Positions 24,732 to 33,550 of a stretch of DNA of 64,000 nt are shown piece by piece (the first letter of the stretch is position 1; every line of letters starts with the position of its first letter). The stretch covers positions 806,001 through 870,000 of the forward strand of contig NZ_JAGHRJ010000001.1 in assembly GCF_017743865.1 (NCBI RefSeq), read 5' to 3'. Under the pieces are notes generated by a model. The model ran no database searches and was not told where the DNA came from. It saw nothing but the letters and a program-made list of their open reading frames with translations. A program made the position numbers and the translations under genes. The stretch comes from Labrenzia sp. R4_2. GTDB taxonomy: Bacteria; Pseudomonadota; Alphaproteobacteria; Rhizobiales; Stappiaceae.

Positions 24732-26858
24732 ATGAAACGACGATCACTGAAGCGATGGGGACTTATTGTTGGTGCCAGCGGTTTGCTGGCACTCGCCGCC
24801 GCCGCCTGGACCGTTGTTACGGACTATCGGCAACTGCCGCCTTTGCCGAAGGCCTCCGACCTGTCTGTGTCCACCGTTGTTCTTGATCGTGAAGATCGCT
24901 TGCTGCGGGCTTTCACAAGCACTGATTCCAAATGGCGCTTGCCCGTCGATCTCAACGAAATTGATCCGCTCTATTTCGAACTGCTGCTCGCCTATGAGGA
25001 CAATAGGTTCCGCCAGCATGGCGGTGTTGACGTTTTGGCGCTGGGCCGCGCCGCTTTGCAGGCAATTGCCAGCGGGCAGCTTGTCTCCGGTGGCTCGACC
25101 CTGACAATGCAGGTTGCCCGGCTTCTGGATGAGACGCCGACCAAGTCGCTGAAACGGAAGTATCAGCAGATCCTGAAAGCTGTTCAGCTGGAGCAGGTGG
25201 CCACCAAGGACGAGATCCTGCATCTTTACGCCTTGCGCGCACCCTTTGGCGGCAATCTGGAAGGGGTCCGGGCGGCAAGCCTCACCTGGTTCGGCAAGGA
25301 GCCGCGGCGTTTGACCCCGGCCGAAGCGGCCCTTCTTGTGGCCTTGCCGCAAAGCCCGGAGAACCGGCGCCCTGACAGACATCCCAAAAATGCACTGAAG
25401 GCCCGCAACCGTGTGCTGGCGCGTGCAGTCCGGGAAGGTGTGCTGGGTGAAGAGGAAGCTAGATCCGCAGCCAGCGAACCACTTCGGGCCGAACGGCATC
25501 CAATGCCGCTGCTCGCAGCCCATGAGACCCGGGAGGCACGGGCGGCCTATCCTTCCGAGCCGGTTCTGCGTCTGACATTGGACAGGGATCTGCAACAGGC
25601 CCTGGAAGGTCTCGCTCTCCGGCGAGTGGCGGTCATGCCTGCACCGCTGTCGATCGCCATGGTGGTTGCGGATCATAAGTCCGGCGAGATCCTGGCAAGC
25701 GTTGGTGCGCCTGACCTTCTGGATGAAAGCCGGGAAGGACATGTGGACATGACCCGGGCAACCCGGTCACCCGGATCTGCCTTGAAACCCTTTATATATG
25801 GGCTCGCCTTTGAAGAGGGGATTGGTCAACCGGACAGCCTGATTGTCGACAGGCCAACCAACATCGCTGGTTATCGTCCTACCAATTTTGATCGGGGCTA
25901 TCAGGGAACGGTCACTTTGGATGAGGCCCTGCAACTTTCCTTGAACACACCGGCGGTCCAGCTTTTGGAATCAGTTGGTCCGACCAGACTTCTTGCCCGG
26001 TTGAGACGGGCGGGCGTTCAGCCGCAGCTAGAACCAGGCAGTTCGCCGGGGCTTGCCATTGGTCTTGGGGGAATCGGATTGTCGCTCCGTGACCTGACGC
26101 AGACCTATGCCGCCCTCGCACGGCGCGGAGATCCGGTTGAGCTGCGATCCTGTCGATACCCATGCAAGTCCGGTTCGGGGGCTGCGCGGCAGGCCATGCC
26201 GGTTCTGAACGAGAAGTCGGCGTATCAAGTCACTGACAGTCTGTCCGGCTTGCCGCAGCCTCTCAATCCAGCAAAAGGGGCCATCGCTTACAAAACCGGC
26301 ACGTCTTATGGCTATCGCGATGCCTGGGCTGTTGGATATGACGGCCGTTATGTTGTGGGCATCTGGACAGGCCGGGCCGATGGGTCGCCAGTCCCGGGAC
26401 AAACCGGTGCGTCGTCAGCGGTGCCAATCCTCCATGAAGCCTATCAGTCATTGGCCGCGGCGCGGGAACCTTTACCCAAGCCGCCGGAAGACATCGCTAA
26501 CGCCGCGATGCGGCCACTTCCCGAACCGCTCCGTTATGCCCGTGTCAAATCCCGTCCAAAGATTACCAGGACCACCAGCCGTTTGGGAATCACCTTCCCG
26601 CCGGATGGTGCAAGACTGCAGATTGGCAGGGCCTCCTCTGAAGGCGCACATCCAATGGTCGTCAAGTTTGATGGCGGTCAACGGCCGTTCCGGCTCTTCG
26701 TAAACGGAACACCAACGGGGAAGGCTACATTTGAACGCCGTTTCTTATGGAACGCGCCCGGCTCCGGTTTTGCCGACCTCATGATTCTCGACGGGAAGGG
26801 GCAGACGTCCAAGGTGTCGATCGTCCTTGAGGCAACCCAAAGCCCGAAAAAACCTTAG
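24732..26858 (+). CDS. pbpC: Penicillin-binding protein 1C
   Basis: A 708-residue bifunctional inner-membrane enzyme. One N-terminal anchor (WGLIVGASGLLALAAAAWTV) precedes a GT51 transglycosylase with catalytic Glu89 in AYEDNRFRQHGG and the SGGSTLTMQVARLL motif. The transpeptidase follows, with S349-A-L-K352 (SPGSALKPF), S403-L-N405 and K521-T-G (AYKTGTSYGYRDAW). The last 90 residues (GITFPPDGARLQI onward) form the BiPBP_C domain characteristic of PbpC. It follows the A2M gene by 24 bp and is surely co-transcribed, repairing peptidoglycan where A2M traps proteases. The exact start is ambiguous between this ATG and the GTG at 24720; neither has a strong ribosome-binding site. Confidence 0.93.
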   Translation: MKRRSLKRWGLIVGASGLLALAAAAWTVVTDYRQLPPLPKASDLSVSTVVLDREDRLLRAFTSTDSKWRLPVDLNEIDPLYFELLLAYEDNRFRQHGGVDVLALGRAALQAIASGQLVSGGSTLTMQVARLLDETPTKSLKRKYQQILKAVQLEQVATKDEILHLYALRAPFGGNLEGVRAASLTWFGKEPRRLTPAEAALLVALPQSPENRRPDRHPKNALKARNRVLARAVREGVLGEEEARSAASEPLRAERHPMPLLAAHETREARAAYPSEPVLRLTLDRDLQQALEGLALRRVAVMPAPLSIAMVVADHKSGEILASVGAPDLLDESREGHVDMTRATRSPGSALKPFIYGLAFEEGIGQPDSLIVDRPTNIAGYRPTNFDRGYQGTVTLDEALQLSLNTPAVQLLESVGPTRLLARLRRAGVQPQLEPGSSPGLAIGLGGIGLSLRDLTQTYAALARRGDPVELRSCRYPCKSGSGAARQAMPVLNEKSAYQVTDSLSGLPQPLNPAKGAIAYKTGTSYGYRDAWAVGYDGRYVVGIWTGRADGSPVPGQTGASSAVPILHEAYQSLAAAREPLPKPPEDIANAAMRPLPEPLRYARVKSRPKITRTTSRLGITFPPDGARLQIGRASSEGAHPMVVKFDGGQRPFRLFVNGTPTGKATFERRFLWNAPGSGFADLMILDGKGQTSKVSIVLEATQSPKKP

Positions 26859-27309
26859 CTACCGGAGCCGCAGTCAGCGGCTTTCCTCTGGAATTACGAT
26901 CGACGGGCGCTCTGCGACCGGAGTTGAGGCGGGAAGCGATTCCTTGGCGCGATTCCGGTCTTTTGGGGCGCCGAACCTATGCTGCTCTGTGGAGCAGTAC
27001 CAGCTCAGAAACCCCTTTTAACCCCCTCAAACGTCTCTAAATCCTACCAAATCCTAAACGTCGGGGCTGATTTTGTGACATTCACGCAACACCGGTTTCT
27101 GAAAACCCTGCCCGGCGGCTCCAAACCGGATTTCTGAGTTGAACGGCAGATCGGGATGCGTATGGTCACAACTGCGAGCGGCTTCGGGCCGCACTGATTT
27201 GCATACCGCGGACGTCCAACCTCCGGCAGGAAGCAAATACAGAAATTATTCGCGGGGATAATGGCATCACTTTGATGCTGGCAAATTTGACTGATTTTGG
27301 AGGTCAGAC
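26859..27309. promoter_or_regulatory. Long upstream region of the porin gene
   Basis: This 451-bp stretch holds no gene. It must contain the porin promoter and a long regulatory leader. The only element I can define is GGAGGT at 27299-27304, an almost perfect ribosome-binding site 5 bases before the ATG. Short imperfect inverted repeats occur near 26990 and 27110, but none is convincing as an operator. Confidence 0.5.
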
Positions 27310-28485
27310 ATGAAACTCTTTAAGGGCATGATGCTCGGCGCTGCAGCCGTTGCTACCGCCACCACTGCTCAGGCAGCTGATCTTCCGGTTGCTCCGGAGC
27401 CGGTTGACTACGTACGTATCTGTGACGCTTACGGCGCTCGCTTCTTCTACATCCCGGGCACCGAAACCTGCCTGCGTGTAGGTGGTCGTGTTCGTGCCGA
27501 CTACGGCATCTCTGACTTCGGCAACGACGGCCCGAACTCTTGGGACTCCAAGGCTGACGACAGCCTGCGTTTCCGTGCTCGTGGTTACATCCGCCTCGAC
27601 GCTCGTACACAGACCGAATTCGGCCTGCTGCGCACCTACACCGACGTTTGGTTCACTTCCAACAACTCCAACTTCGGTTCCGCTGGCGGCAACACTGAGC
27701 TGTGGGACGCATTCGTTCAGCTCGGCGGCTTCACCTTCGGTCGTACCGGTTCTTTCTTCGACTACTGGACTGGTGAATCCTGGGGTTCCCGCATCGGTCA
27801 GGGCCTTGACTCCCGTGCAAACCTCGCAGCTTACACCGCTACCTTCGGTAACGGCCTGTCTGCAAGCGTCTCTCTCGAGTCCAACACCGGTGAGCGCTCC
27901 CCGAGCACTTACATTGGCGGTTACTCCCGCGGTGGCTTCCGCTACCCGGCTCTCGTAGCCAACGTGAACGTAGTTCAGGGTTGGGGCGGCGCTCAGTTGA
28001 TGGGTGTTGTTAAAGCTAACCGTGCTTCCACAGCTCCGGTTGACTCTGAGACCGGTTGGGCGATCGGTGCATCTGCACGCTTCAACCTGCCGATGCTCGG
28101 CTCTAACACTGGCCTCGGCCTGCGCGCTGTCTACGCTGACGGTGCAATCGGCTACATCCACGAAGCATACGGTTCCTACGACGCGACCCTCAATGCTGCT
28201 GGCACTGGCCTGTCCAACTCCACCGGTTGGGGCGTTGCAGCTGGTATCACTCACTACTGGACCCCGACCATCTACACCGCGGTTCAAGGTCAGTACTGGG
28301 ATATCGACGCTCTGAACAACGTCAACGACCTGTCCGCTTGGTCCGCACACGCGACCCTCGGCTGGACACCGGTCTCCGGTCTCGTAATCGGTACTGAATT
28401 CGAGTACAAAGACGAAGACTTCGGCGGCGGCGCAACCGACAACCAGGACATGACTGTTACCTTCCGCGTACAGCGCACGTTCTAA
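27310..28485 (+). CDS. Alphaproteobacterial outer-membrane porin (Porin_2 family)
   Basis: A 391-residue outer-membrane beta-barrel. The signal peptide (MKLFKGMMLGAAAVATATTA) ends in QAA. The mature N-terminus has the family hallmark VDYVRICDAYGARFFYIPG followed by ETCLRVGGRVRADY. Alternating aromatic/polar strands (FRARGYIRLDARTQTEFGLL, WDAFVQLGGFTFGRTGSFFD) follow, and the C-terminus ends in phenylalanine (FRVQRTF), the BAM recognition signal. Codon use is strongly biased (CGT, GGT, GCT, ATC, AAC), unlike most neighbours, consistent with a very abundant protein. It has its own leader and a strong terminator, so it is monocistronic. Confidence 0.95.
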   Translation: MKLFKGMMLGAAAVATATTAQAADLPVAPEPVDYVRICDAYGARFFYIPGTETCLRVGGRVRADYGISDFGNDGPNSWDSKADDSLRFRARGYIRLDARTQTEFGLLRTYTDVWFTSNNSNFGSAGGNTELWDAFVQLGGFTFGRTGSFFDYWTGESWGSRIGQGLDSRANLAAYTATFGNGLSASVSLESNTGERSPSTYIGGYSRGGFRYPALVANVNVVQGWGGAQLMGVVKANRASTAPVDSETGWAIGASARFNLPMLGSNTGLGLRAVYADGAIGYIHEAYGSYDATLNAAGTGLSNSTGWGVAAGITHYWTPTIYTAVQGQYWDIDALNNVNDLSAWSAHATLGWTPVSGLVIGTEFEYKDEDFGGGATDNQDMTVTFRVQRTF

Positions 28486-28511
28486 TCAATCCTTATCTTA
28501 AGGTTTGATGG

Positions 28512-28544
28512 AAAACCCGGCGGAAACGCCGGGTTTTCTTTTTG
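28512..28544 (+). terminator. Porin terminator
   Basis: AAAACCCGGCG, a GAAA tetraloop and CGCCGGGTTTT (28512-28537) form a perfect 11-bp stem, followed by CTTTTT. It is a canonical intrinsic terminator 27 bp after the porin stop. Confidence 0.92.
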
Positions 28545-28572
28545 CCCAGAATGATCTGATCTGCGGCAAAGA

Positions 28573-28606
28573 AAAAAGCCGGAACCCAAACGGGTCCCGG
28601 CTTTTT
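28573..28606 (-). terminator. Second hairpin, terminator for the convergent hydrolase gene
   Basis: AAAAAGCCGGAACCC (28573-28587) pairs with GGGTCCCGGCTTTTT (28592-28606) with a single A-C mismatch and a 4-base loop. T/A runs on both sides allow it to terminate in either direction. It lies 43 bp after the stop of the minus-strand hydrolase gene. Confidence 0.8.
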
Positions 28607-28648
28607 CTCTTTTTGTTTGGCGCAACGGCCAGACAAATACGAGGATTG

Positions 28649-29563
28649 TCAGACCTTGCTCAAAAATTCTCCGATACGCTCATGCGTCTCGCTGTCCCAC
28701 AAAACAGGCGCATGACCCTGGCCTTCAACCGTGTGAAGCACAGCGTTCAAGTGGCTATCCACCATCCTTTGTGCAGTGTCTTCTCCCAAAAGGTCCGATT
28801 TTTCACCGCGAATGACCATGACGGGCCTGTCTTTCAAGAATTCATAAAGTGGCCAAAGATCGGGAACCGGAGCGCCGTCATCAAGACTTGCAAATTGATG
28901 CCCAAGCGCCGGATCGTAGTCGAGCACAACCTTTCCATCCTTCTCAGAGGCAACCTGGCCCGCCATTTTCAGCCAGTCATCTGCTGAAAACACCGGAAAC
29001 TGCATTCCGAGCATGTGCCGAAGTGAGCCGGCGACCTCATCAAGGGACGCGTAGGACATGTTTCGGCCAAGTGTTGCCGCAATACGATGGATGGCCCGCA
29101 TCTCGATATGCGGCCCGATGTCATTGAAAATCACGGCGGCCAGCTGGTCGGGTGGGTACCGGTGGGCCATTGCGAGCGCATGCAGTCCGCCCCGGGATGT
29201 GCCCAAAACCGCAAAACGATCGAGTTTGAATGCCTCGATCGCGGCATCGATGTCCTTTTCCTCAACGGGAAGCGCATAGTTCTGCCACTCCGGGTCCCAA
29301 TCACTTTCGCCGCGTCCGCGATAATCGAGGGCGATGACACGGTGGCCTTGGCCTTGAAGAAAAGCTGCGATCTCGTTGAAATCCCGCGTGTTTCTCGAAA
29401 GGCCGGGAAGGCACAGGACAGTGACTTTTTCGTCTTTTGCCGCGGACTGTGGCACGGTCCATTCTTTTGCCGCCAGCGTCAGTCCGTCCGGGCTTTGATA
29501 GGTCAAGCTGACCGGAGCGCTGGATGGGACAGCGTGCGGCGGTTCCTCTGGTGCAAGCGTCAA
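28649..29563 (-). CDS. Alpha/beta-hydrolase fold protein
   Basis: A 304-residue hydrolase. The nucleophile elbow is GTSRGG (LDRFAVLGTSRGGLHALAMA). The oxyanion region is VLCLPGLSRNTRDF, the acid lies in VMVIRGEKSDLLGED and the catalytic histidine in EGQGHAPVLWD. ALDYRGRGESD is typical of esterase/lactonase-like members; substrate unknown. I choose the TTG at 29563 because AGGGAG lies 7 bases before it and the preceding in-frame sequence is basic and unlike the family; the frame is open to 29656. No signal peptide, so cytosolic. It is divergent from dapA. Confidence 0.85.
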   Translation of the reverse strand: MTLAPEEPPHAVPSSAPVSLTYQSPDGLTLAAKEWTVPQSAAKDEKVTVLCLPGLSRNTRDFNEIAAFLQGQGHRVIALDYRGRGESDWDPEWQNYALPVEEKDIDAAIEAFKLDRFAVLGTSRGGLHALAMAHRYPPDQLAAVIFNDIGPHIEMRAIHRIAATLGRNMSYASLDEVAGSLRHMLGMQFPVFSADDWLKMAGQVASEKDGKVVLDYDPALGHQFASLDDGAPVPDLWPLYEFLKDRPVMVIRGEKSDLLGEDTAQRMVDSHLNAVLHTVEGQGHAPVLWDSETHERIGEFLSKV

Positions 29564-29837
29564 GGTGGTTCTCCCTAGGATATGTTGTGTTTTTTTGAAA
29601 GATAACTGGAGCGCGCGGCGGCTGCCATAGGAAGATTGCTTAAACGACACACCCACCAGGTGCGTGAAATCCGAACCAATGGTGCAACAGCCGCAAGAAA
29701 AGCGAAATTGAGCCTTCTAAACAGCAGTTGCAGGATTGCCGGAAGCGGGCCGGGTGAGTATGTTGCGCCTCCGTTAGAACTCTTTGGGCATTCGTCCCAA
29801 GCTTAGCCACGTACTGCCGATCCAAAAGGAAACCGAG

Positions 29838-30716
29838 ATGTTTAAAGGCTCCATCCCAGCGCTTATCACGCCCTTCAAGGACGGTGCGCTTGATGAGAAA
29901 CGGTTTCAGGAGTTCGTGGATTGGCAGATTAAGGAAGGCTCCACTGGCCTCGTTCCGGTCGGAACCACCGGTGAAAGCCCGACGCTCGGCCATGACGAGC
30001 ACAAGCGTGTCATCGAGCTCTGCATAGAAACCGCCAACGGCCGGGTTCCGGTCATCGCCGGCGCAGGGTCCAATAACACGATCGAAGCCATTGATTTCGC
30101 GCAGCACGCTGAAAAGGCGGGCGCGGATGCGCTGCTCGTGGTGACACCCTACTATAACAAACCGAACCAGGCAGGCCTGAAAGCGCACTACAAGGCCATC
30201 AATGACGCGGTCGGGATCCCCATCATCATTTACAACATTCCGGGACGGTCGATCATCGATATGACACCGGAAACCATGGCCGAGCTCTTCGAGACCTGCG
30301 ATAACATCAAAGGTGTCAAGGACGCGACTGCCGACATGGCAAAGGTTTCGCGGCAGCGCCAGCTTTGCGGGCCGGATTTCATCCAGCTCTCCGGTGAAGA
30401 CATTTCTGCGTTGGCTTTCAATGCACATGGCGGGGTGGGCTGCATTTCGGTAACAGCGAATGTCGCACCGCGGCTGTGTTCGGAATTTCAGGCTGCAACG
30501 CTTGCGGGTGACTACACGAAAGCGCTTGAGTATCAGGACCGCCTCGCACCGCTTCACCGGGCCTTGTTCCTTGAACCGAACCCAACAGGGGCCAAATATG
30601 CCTTGTCGCTTTTGGGCAAGATCGACGAAGAGCTGCGGTTGCCGCTCGTTCCGATTTCCGAAGGCACGCAGGCAGAGATCCGCAGCGCGTTGTCGCATGC
30701 AGGTCTGATCAACTAA
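29838..30716 (+). CDS. dapA: 4-hydroxy-tetrahydrodipicolinate synthase
   Basis: A 292-residue TIM-barrel enzyme condensing pyruvate with aspartate semialdehyde, the first committed step to lysine and diaminopimelate. The Schiff-base lysine is Lys161 in [11 protein letters not shown], the same number as in E. coli. [29 protein letters not shown] and the tyrosine in YNIPGRS complete the active site. The start at [13 protein letters not shown] has AAAGGA upstream; a longer frame to 29784 is not family-like. smpB follows by 42 bp, a common order in Alphaproteobacteria. Confidence 0.97.
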   Translation: MFKGSIPALITPFKDGALDEKRFQEFVDWQIKEGSTGLVPVGTTGESPTLGHDEHKRVIELCIETANGRVPVIAGAGSNNTIEAIDFAQHAEKAGADALLVVTPYYNKPNQAGLKAHYKAINDAVGIPIIIYNIPGRSIIDMTPETMAELFETCDNIKGVKDATADMAKVSRQRQLCGPDFIQLSGEDISALAFNAHGGVGCISVTANVAPRLCSEFQAATLAGDYTKALEYQDRLAPLHRALFLEPNPTGAKYALSLLGKIDEELRLPLVPISEGTQAEIRSALSHAGLIN

Positions 30717-30758
30717 TACAAAGATGGGCATGCCGCGGCACGCCCCGGGAATACGCTT

Positions 30759-31238
30759 ATGGCTCCGAAAAAAGGGGGGCATCCGGGCCGGACCATCATC
30801 TCCGACAACCGGAAGGCCCGGTTCAATTACGAGATCGAAGACACGCTGGAAGCCGGCATCGAGCTGAAGGGGACGGAAGTCAAATCCCTTCGCACGGGCA
30901 AAGCGAATATCGGCGAGTCTTACGCTGCCGAGCACAAGGGCGAGATCTGGATCTACAACGTCTATATCCCGGAGTATCTGCAGGGGAACCGGTTCAACCA
31001 TGAACCACGCCGTCCACGGAAGCTGCTTCTGCACAAGCGCGAAATCGGCAAGCTGGCTGGGGCCGTTCAAAAAGACGGCAAGACGATTGTTCCGCTCAAG
31101 CTCTATTTTAATGAACAGGGGCGGGCGAAACTGGAACTGGCCCTGGCGCGCGGCAAGAAGCTTCATGACAAGCGTGAGACGGAGAAAAAACGCGACTGGC
31201 AGCGTGAGAAGTCTCGTTTGATGAAGAATTTTTCCTAA
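30759..31238 (+). CDS. smpB: SsrA-binding protein SmpB
   Basis: A 159-residue RNA-binding protein that delivers tmRNA to stalled ribosomes. Diagnostic segments are [60 protein letters not shown] and a basic C-terminal tail ([19 protein letters not shown]) that reaches into the decoding centre. It lies 42 bp after dapA and is probably co-transcribed. The tmRNA gene is not recognisable in this window. Confidence 0.97.
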   Translation: MAPKKGGHPGRTIISDNRKARFNYEIEDTLEAGIELKGTEVKSLRTGKANIGESYAAEHKGEIWIYNVYIPEYLQGNRFNHEPRRPRKLLLHKREIGKLAGAVQKDGKTIVPLKLYFNEQGRAKLELALARGKKLHDKRETEKKRDWQREKSRLMKNFS

Positions 31239-31418
31239 AGCCGGCCGTTCATAAATCGAGTGGGCTTTCGGCAACGGCGTGTGGAACAGCCTGTCTATAA
31301 CCTGTTGCTAGCGTCTGGATAAGCTGTGGGTAGACCACTGTTGATCACCTGTGCGCAGCTTGTAGAGATGTGGAGAACTCTGCTCTAGCGAATTGCAACT
31401 TTGCTGGCATCTAGTTCT
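31239..31418. other. Intergenic region with DnaA-box-like cluster
   Basis: In this 180-bp gap five same-strand nonamers resemble the DnaA box TGTGGATAA: TGTGGAACA (31280), TGTCTATAA (31292), TCTGGATAA (31314), TGTGGGTAG (31325) and TGTGGAGAA (31369), with 7, 7, 8, 7 and 8 matches of 9. It lies between smpB and a convergent thioesterase. No flanking AT-rich unwinding region is obvious. Confidence 0.4.
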
Positions 31419-31874
31419 CTAACACAGTGTTTCCAGAACCTTGCGGGTTTCGTCTGGAATTGGAAGCGGGCGCCGGGTTTGTCTGTCAACATGGATATGA
31501 ACAAAGCGACCGTGCGCTGCAGTCTGAAGATCTTCCCCGGAAAACAGACCGACCCGGAAAACCACAGAGCTCTTCCCGATTTGTTCTATTCTGAGACCCG
31601 CGGAAACAATGCTCGGGAACAACAGCTCCGCGAAATAGTTGCAACCCGTCTCAGCAACAAGAAACACGGTTTCTCCGCGCATCGGATCCAGCAGGCCATT
31701 TTCGATATACCAGCTGTTCACGGCTGTATCGAAGTAACTCAGATACTGGACATTGTTGACATGACCATACATGTCCACATCCATCCACCGGGTGGGGATT
31801 TCCAGGAAACTTTGGAAATCTGACCGCTGCATTGGTTTCGCGCGTTCAGGCGCTGCAGATTTGTTTGCCGTCAT
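31419..31874 (-). CDS. Hotdog-fold acyl-CoA thioesterase (4HBT family)
   Basis: A 151-residue thioesterase. RWMDVDMYGHVNNVQYLSYF is the catalytic-Asp plus GHVNN motif of the 4-hydroxybenzoyl-CoA thioesterase/YbgC group. SAGLRIEQIGKSSVVFRVGL and HGRFVHIHVDRQTRRPLPIP are the central strands. It hydrolyses acyl-CoA esters, with chain preference unknown. Its ATG overlaps the stop of the alcohol dehydrogenase by 4 bases (ATGA), so the two are translationally coupled. Confidence 0.88.
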   Translation of the reverse strand: MTANKSAAPERAKPMQRSDFQSFLEIPTRWMDVDMYGHVNNVQYLSYFDTAVNSWYIENGLLDPMRGETVFLVAETGCNYFAELLFPSIVSAGLRIEQIGKSSVVFRVGLFSGEDLQTAAHGRFVHIHVDRQTRRPLPIPDETRKVLETLC

Positions 31875-33034
31875 AGGGCCGCCGCGTAGATGTTGAAGGC
31901 GTCCGTCTCGGTGACTTCACGCGGATTGTTTACGAGAAGCCGGGTCTGTTTCATGGCATCACTCGCCATTTTCGGCAGATCCTTTTCAGAGATACCTACT
32001 TCACTCAAGCGGGTCTGCAGGCCGAGATTTTCCGTAAGCGCGGCGAGACGCTTTGCAAAGGCGTCCGCACGCTCGTTGGCGCTGGGAAGATCAATCAGAT
32101 CCGGAAACAGTGCAGGGGCAAGGTCTGCGTAGGTCGGTGCAGCAACCGCATTGTTGAATGCAAGCACATGTGGCAGGACCAGCGCGTTCGAAAGCCCATG
32201 CGGCACATGGAATGTCCCGCCAATCGGGTAGGCGAGGGCATGCACGGCCGCGACCGGGGAATTGGCAAACGCCATTCCGGCGAGTTTCGAGCCGAGCAAC
32301 ATGCCGCCACGGGCGCTCACATTGGTGGGATCAAACACGGCGGTTTCAATATTGGCGCCGAGCAGCTTCAGTGCTTCGACCGCAAGCGTGCGCGACAATG
32401 GATTGTTGTTGGCGGACTTTGAAGCATAGGCTTCGATCGCATGCACCATGGCATCCACACCGGTGGCAGCAGTCACATGGGCCGGCAGCCCAAGGGTCAA
32501 AAGTGGATCGAGAACGGCCAAATTCGGCAAAAGGTGCGGGGAAACAACGCCGCGTTTTTCATCTGCCCCAACCGTGATGATCGAGATCGGCGTGACTTCA
32601 GATCCGGTGCCTGCGGTGGTCGGGATCAAAATGAGGGGAAGGCGCGGCCCTTTGGCGTTGCCGATGCCCCAGGCATCATTCAGATCTTCGCCGCTGCCGA
32701 GCAACAGGGCGACCAATTTGGCGACATCCAGAGAGGATCCGCCGCCGAACCCAATGATTGAAGTCGCGCCGTGGTCCTTGGCCGCCGCGACAGCCTCTTC
32801 GACCAGTTTTTGCGGCGGATCGGCAACGACTTCGGAAAAGCGGCCAATCTGATATCCTGCGGCGGTCAGGCTTCCTTCACACGCTTCTTGCAATCCGAGG
32901 GAAACGATTCCTGGATCGGTGACCAGAAAGGGCCGGTCACCCAGAAAATCCGCTGCATGCCGTTCAAGCGCAGCTGCGGCACCATTTTCAAAAACAATCC
33001 GTTCGCTTGTATGAAAAGTAAACGCCGCGACCAT
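31871..33034 (-). CDS. Iron-containing (type III) alcohol dehydrogenase
   Basis: A 387-residue NAD(P)-dependent, Fe2+-dependent dehydrogenase. SIIGFGGGSSLDVAKLVALL is the nucleotide site and PTTAGTGSEVTPISII the substrate loop. The metal ligands lie in GVDAMVHAIEAYAS and ALAYPIGGTFHVPHGLSNAL. GGGAGG upstream of the ATG at 33034 fixes the start; the frame extends to 33091 without a site. It is the first gene of an operon with the thioesterase. An oxidation of a hydroxy acid or alcohol whose CoA ester is then hydrolysed, or the reverse, would fit, but the substrate is not known. Confidence 0.93.
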   Translation of the reverse strand: MVAAFTFHTSERIVFENGAAAALERHAADFLGDRPFLVTDPGIVSLGLQEACEGSLTAAGYQIGRFSEVVADPPQKLVEEAVAAAKDHGATSIIGFGGGSSLDVAKLVALLLGSGEDLNDAWGIGNAKGPRLPLILIPTTAGTGSEVTPISIITVGADEKRGVVSPHLLPNLAVLDPLLTLGLPAHVTAATGVDAMVHAIEAYASKSANNNPLSRTLAVEALKLLGANIETAVFDPTNVSARGGMLLGSKLAGMAFANSPVAAVHALAYPIGGTFHVPHGLSNALVLPHVLAFNNAVAAPTYADLAPALFPDLIDLPSANERADAFAKRLAALTENLGLQTRLSEVGISEKDLPKMASDAMKQTRLLVNNPREVTETDAFNIYAAAL

Positions 33035-33126
33035 ATTGCCTCCCGATTTTTTGCAAGTGTGCAAAACAAAACCGGCCGCGTCGAGGGGCAATTGGTCGGG
33101 ATCATGAAACGCCCGTGTAAAATCGT

Positions 33127-33534
33127 TTATCCGTGCATCTTCGCGCCTTTGGAAATCTTGTCTGCGGTCTTTTTGTCCGCGTGAAAAGCAATGCCGACGA
33201 CCTTTGCGATATCTGGAGTATGCTCTGCAAAGACCGCGCGGTTGGCGCTGTCGTGGCCGGTTGAGAACATTTCTTCGATGTAAAGGCTCGATTTGACTTG
33301 CCGCTCAAGCGTGCGCCGGTGGATCTTCTTCAACGTTTCTGCATTGGCAGCCAGAACGATCACAGGTTGGACGCTCATCGGATGATAGACATTGCCGTCA
33401 GCGTCTTTATAGGGCATTCCGATGATGTCCGGCTTGGCGGCGGCGACGCCGGTAGACAAGAATGCGGTGACGTTCAGCTTCTGCCACATGGCCAAGTCTT
33501 CGCGGACGACGATGACGAATTTGGTATCGAACAT
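33127..33534 (-). CDS. DUF2000 family protein
   Basis: A 135-residue protein beginning MFDTKFVIVVREDLAMWQKL, with TAFLSTGVAAAKPDIIGMPY, HPMSVQPVIVLAANAETLKK and GHDSANRAVFAEHTPDIAKV, matching the uncharacterised DUF2000 family. Such proteins are often found beside AraC or Lrp regulators. Its ATG overlaps the start region of the divergent AraC gene, so each promoter lies in the other gene. Function unknown; structurally related families bind small ligands or RNA. Confidence 0.75.
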   Translation of the reverse strand: MFDTKFVIVVREDLAMWQKLNVTAFLSTGVAAAKPDIIGMPYKDADGNVYHPMSVQPVIVLAANAETLKKIHRRTLERQVKSSLYIEEMFSTGHDSANRAVFAEHTPDIAKVVGIAFHADKKTADKISKGAKMHG

Positions 33535-33550
33535 GAATGAAAATTCCAGA

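Noticed and set aside
27304..28350. 348-residue minus-strand open frame antisense to the porin
   Set aside because: It results from the biased codon use of the porin; its Val/Ser/Thr-rich product has no domain and its stop and start are placed arbitrarily.
29640..31274. 544-residue minus-strand open frame across dapA and smpB
   Set aside because: It covers two unmistakable plus-strand genes and their intergenic gap, so it is an antisense artefact.
31280..31377. Chromosomal replication origin
   Set aside because: The boxes are imperfect, there is no AT-rich unwinding region and no dnaA, hemE or parAB genes flank it; reported only as a DnaA-box-like cluster.
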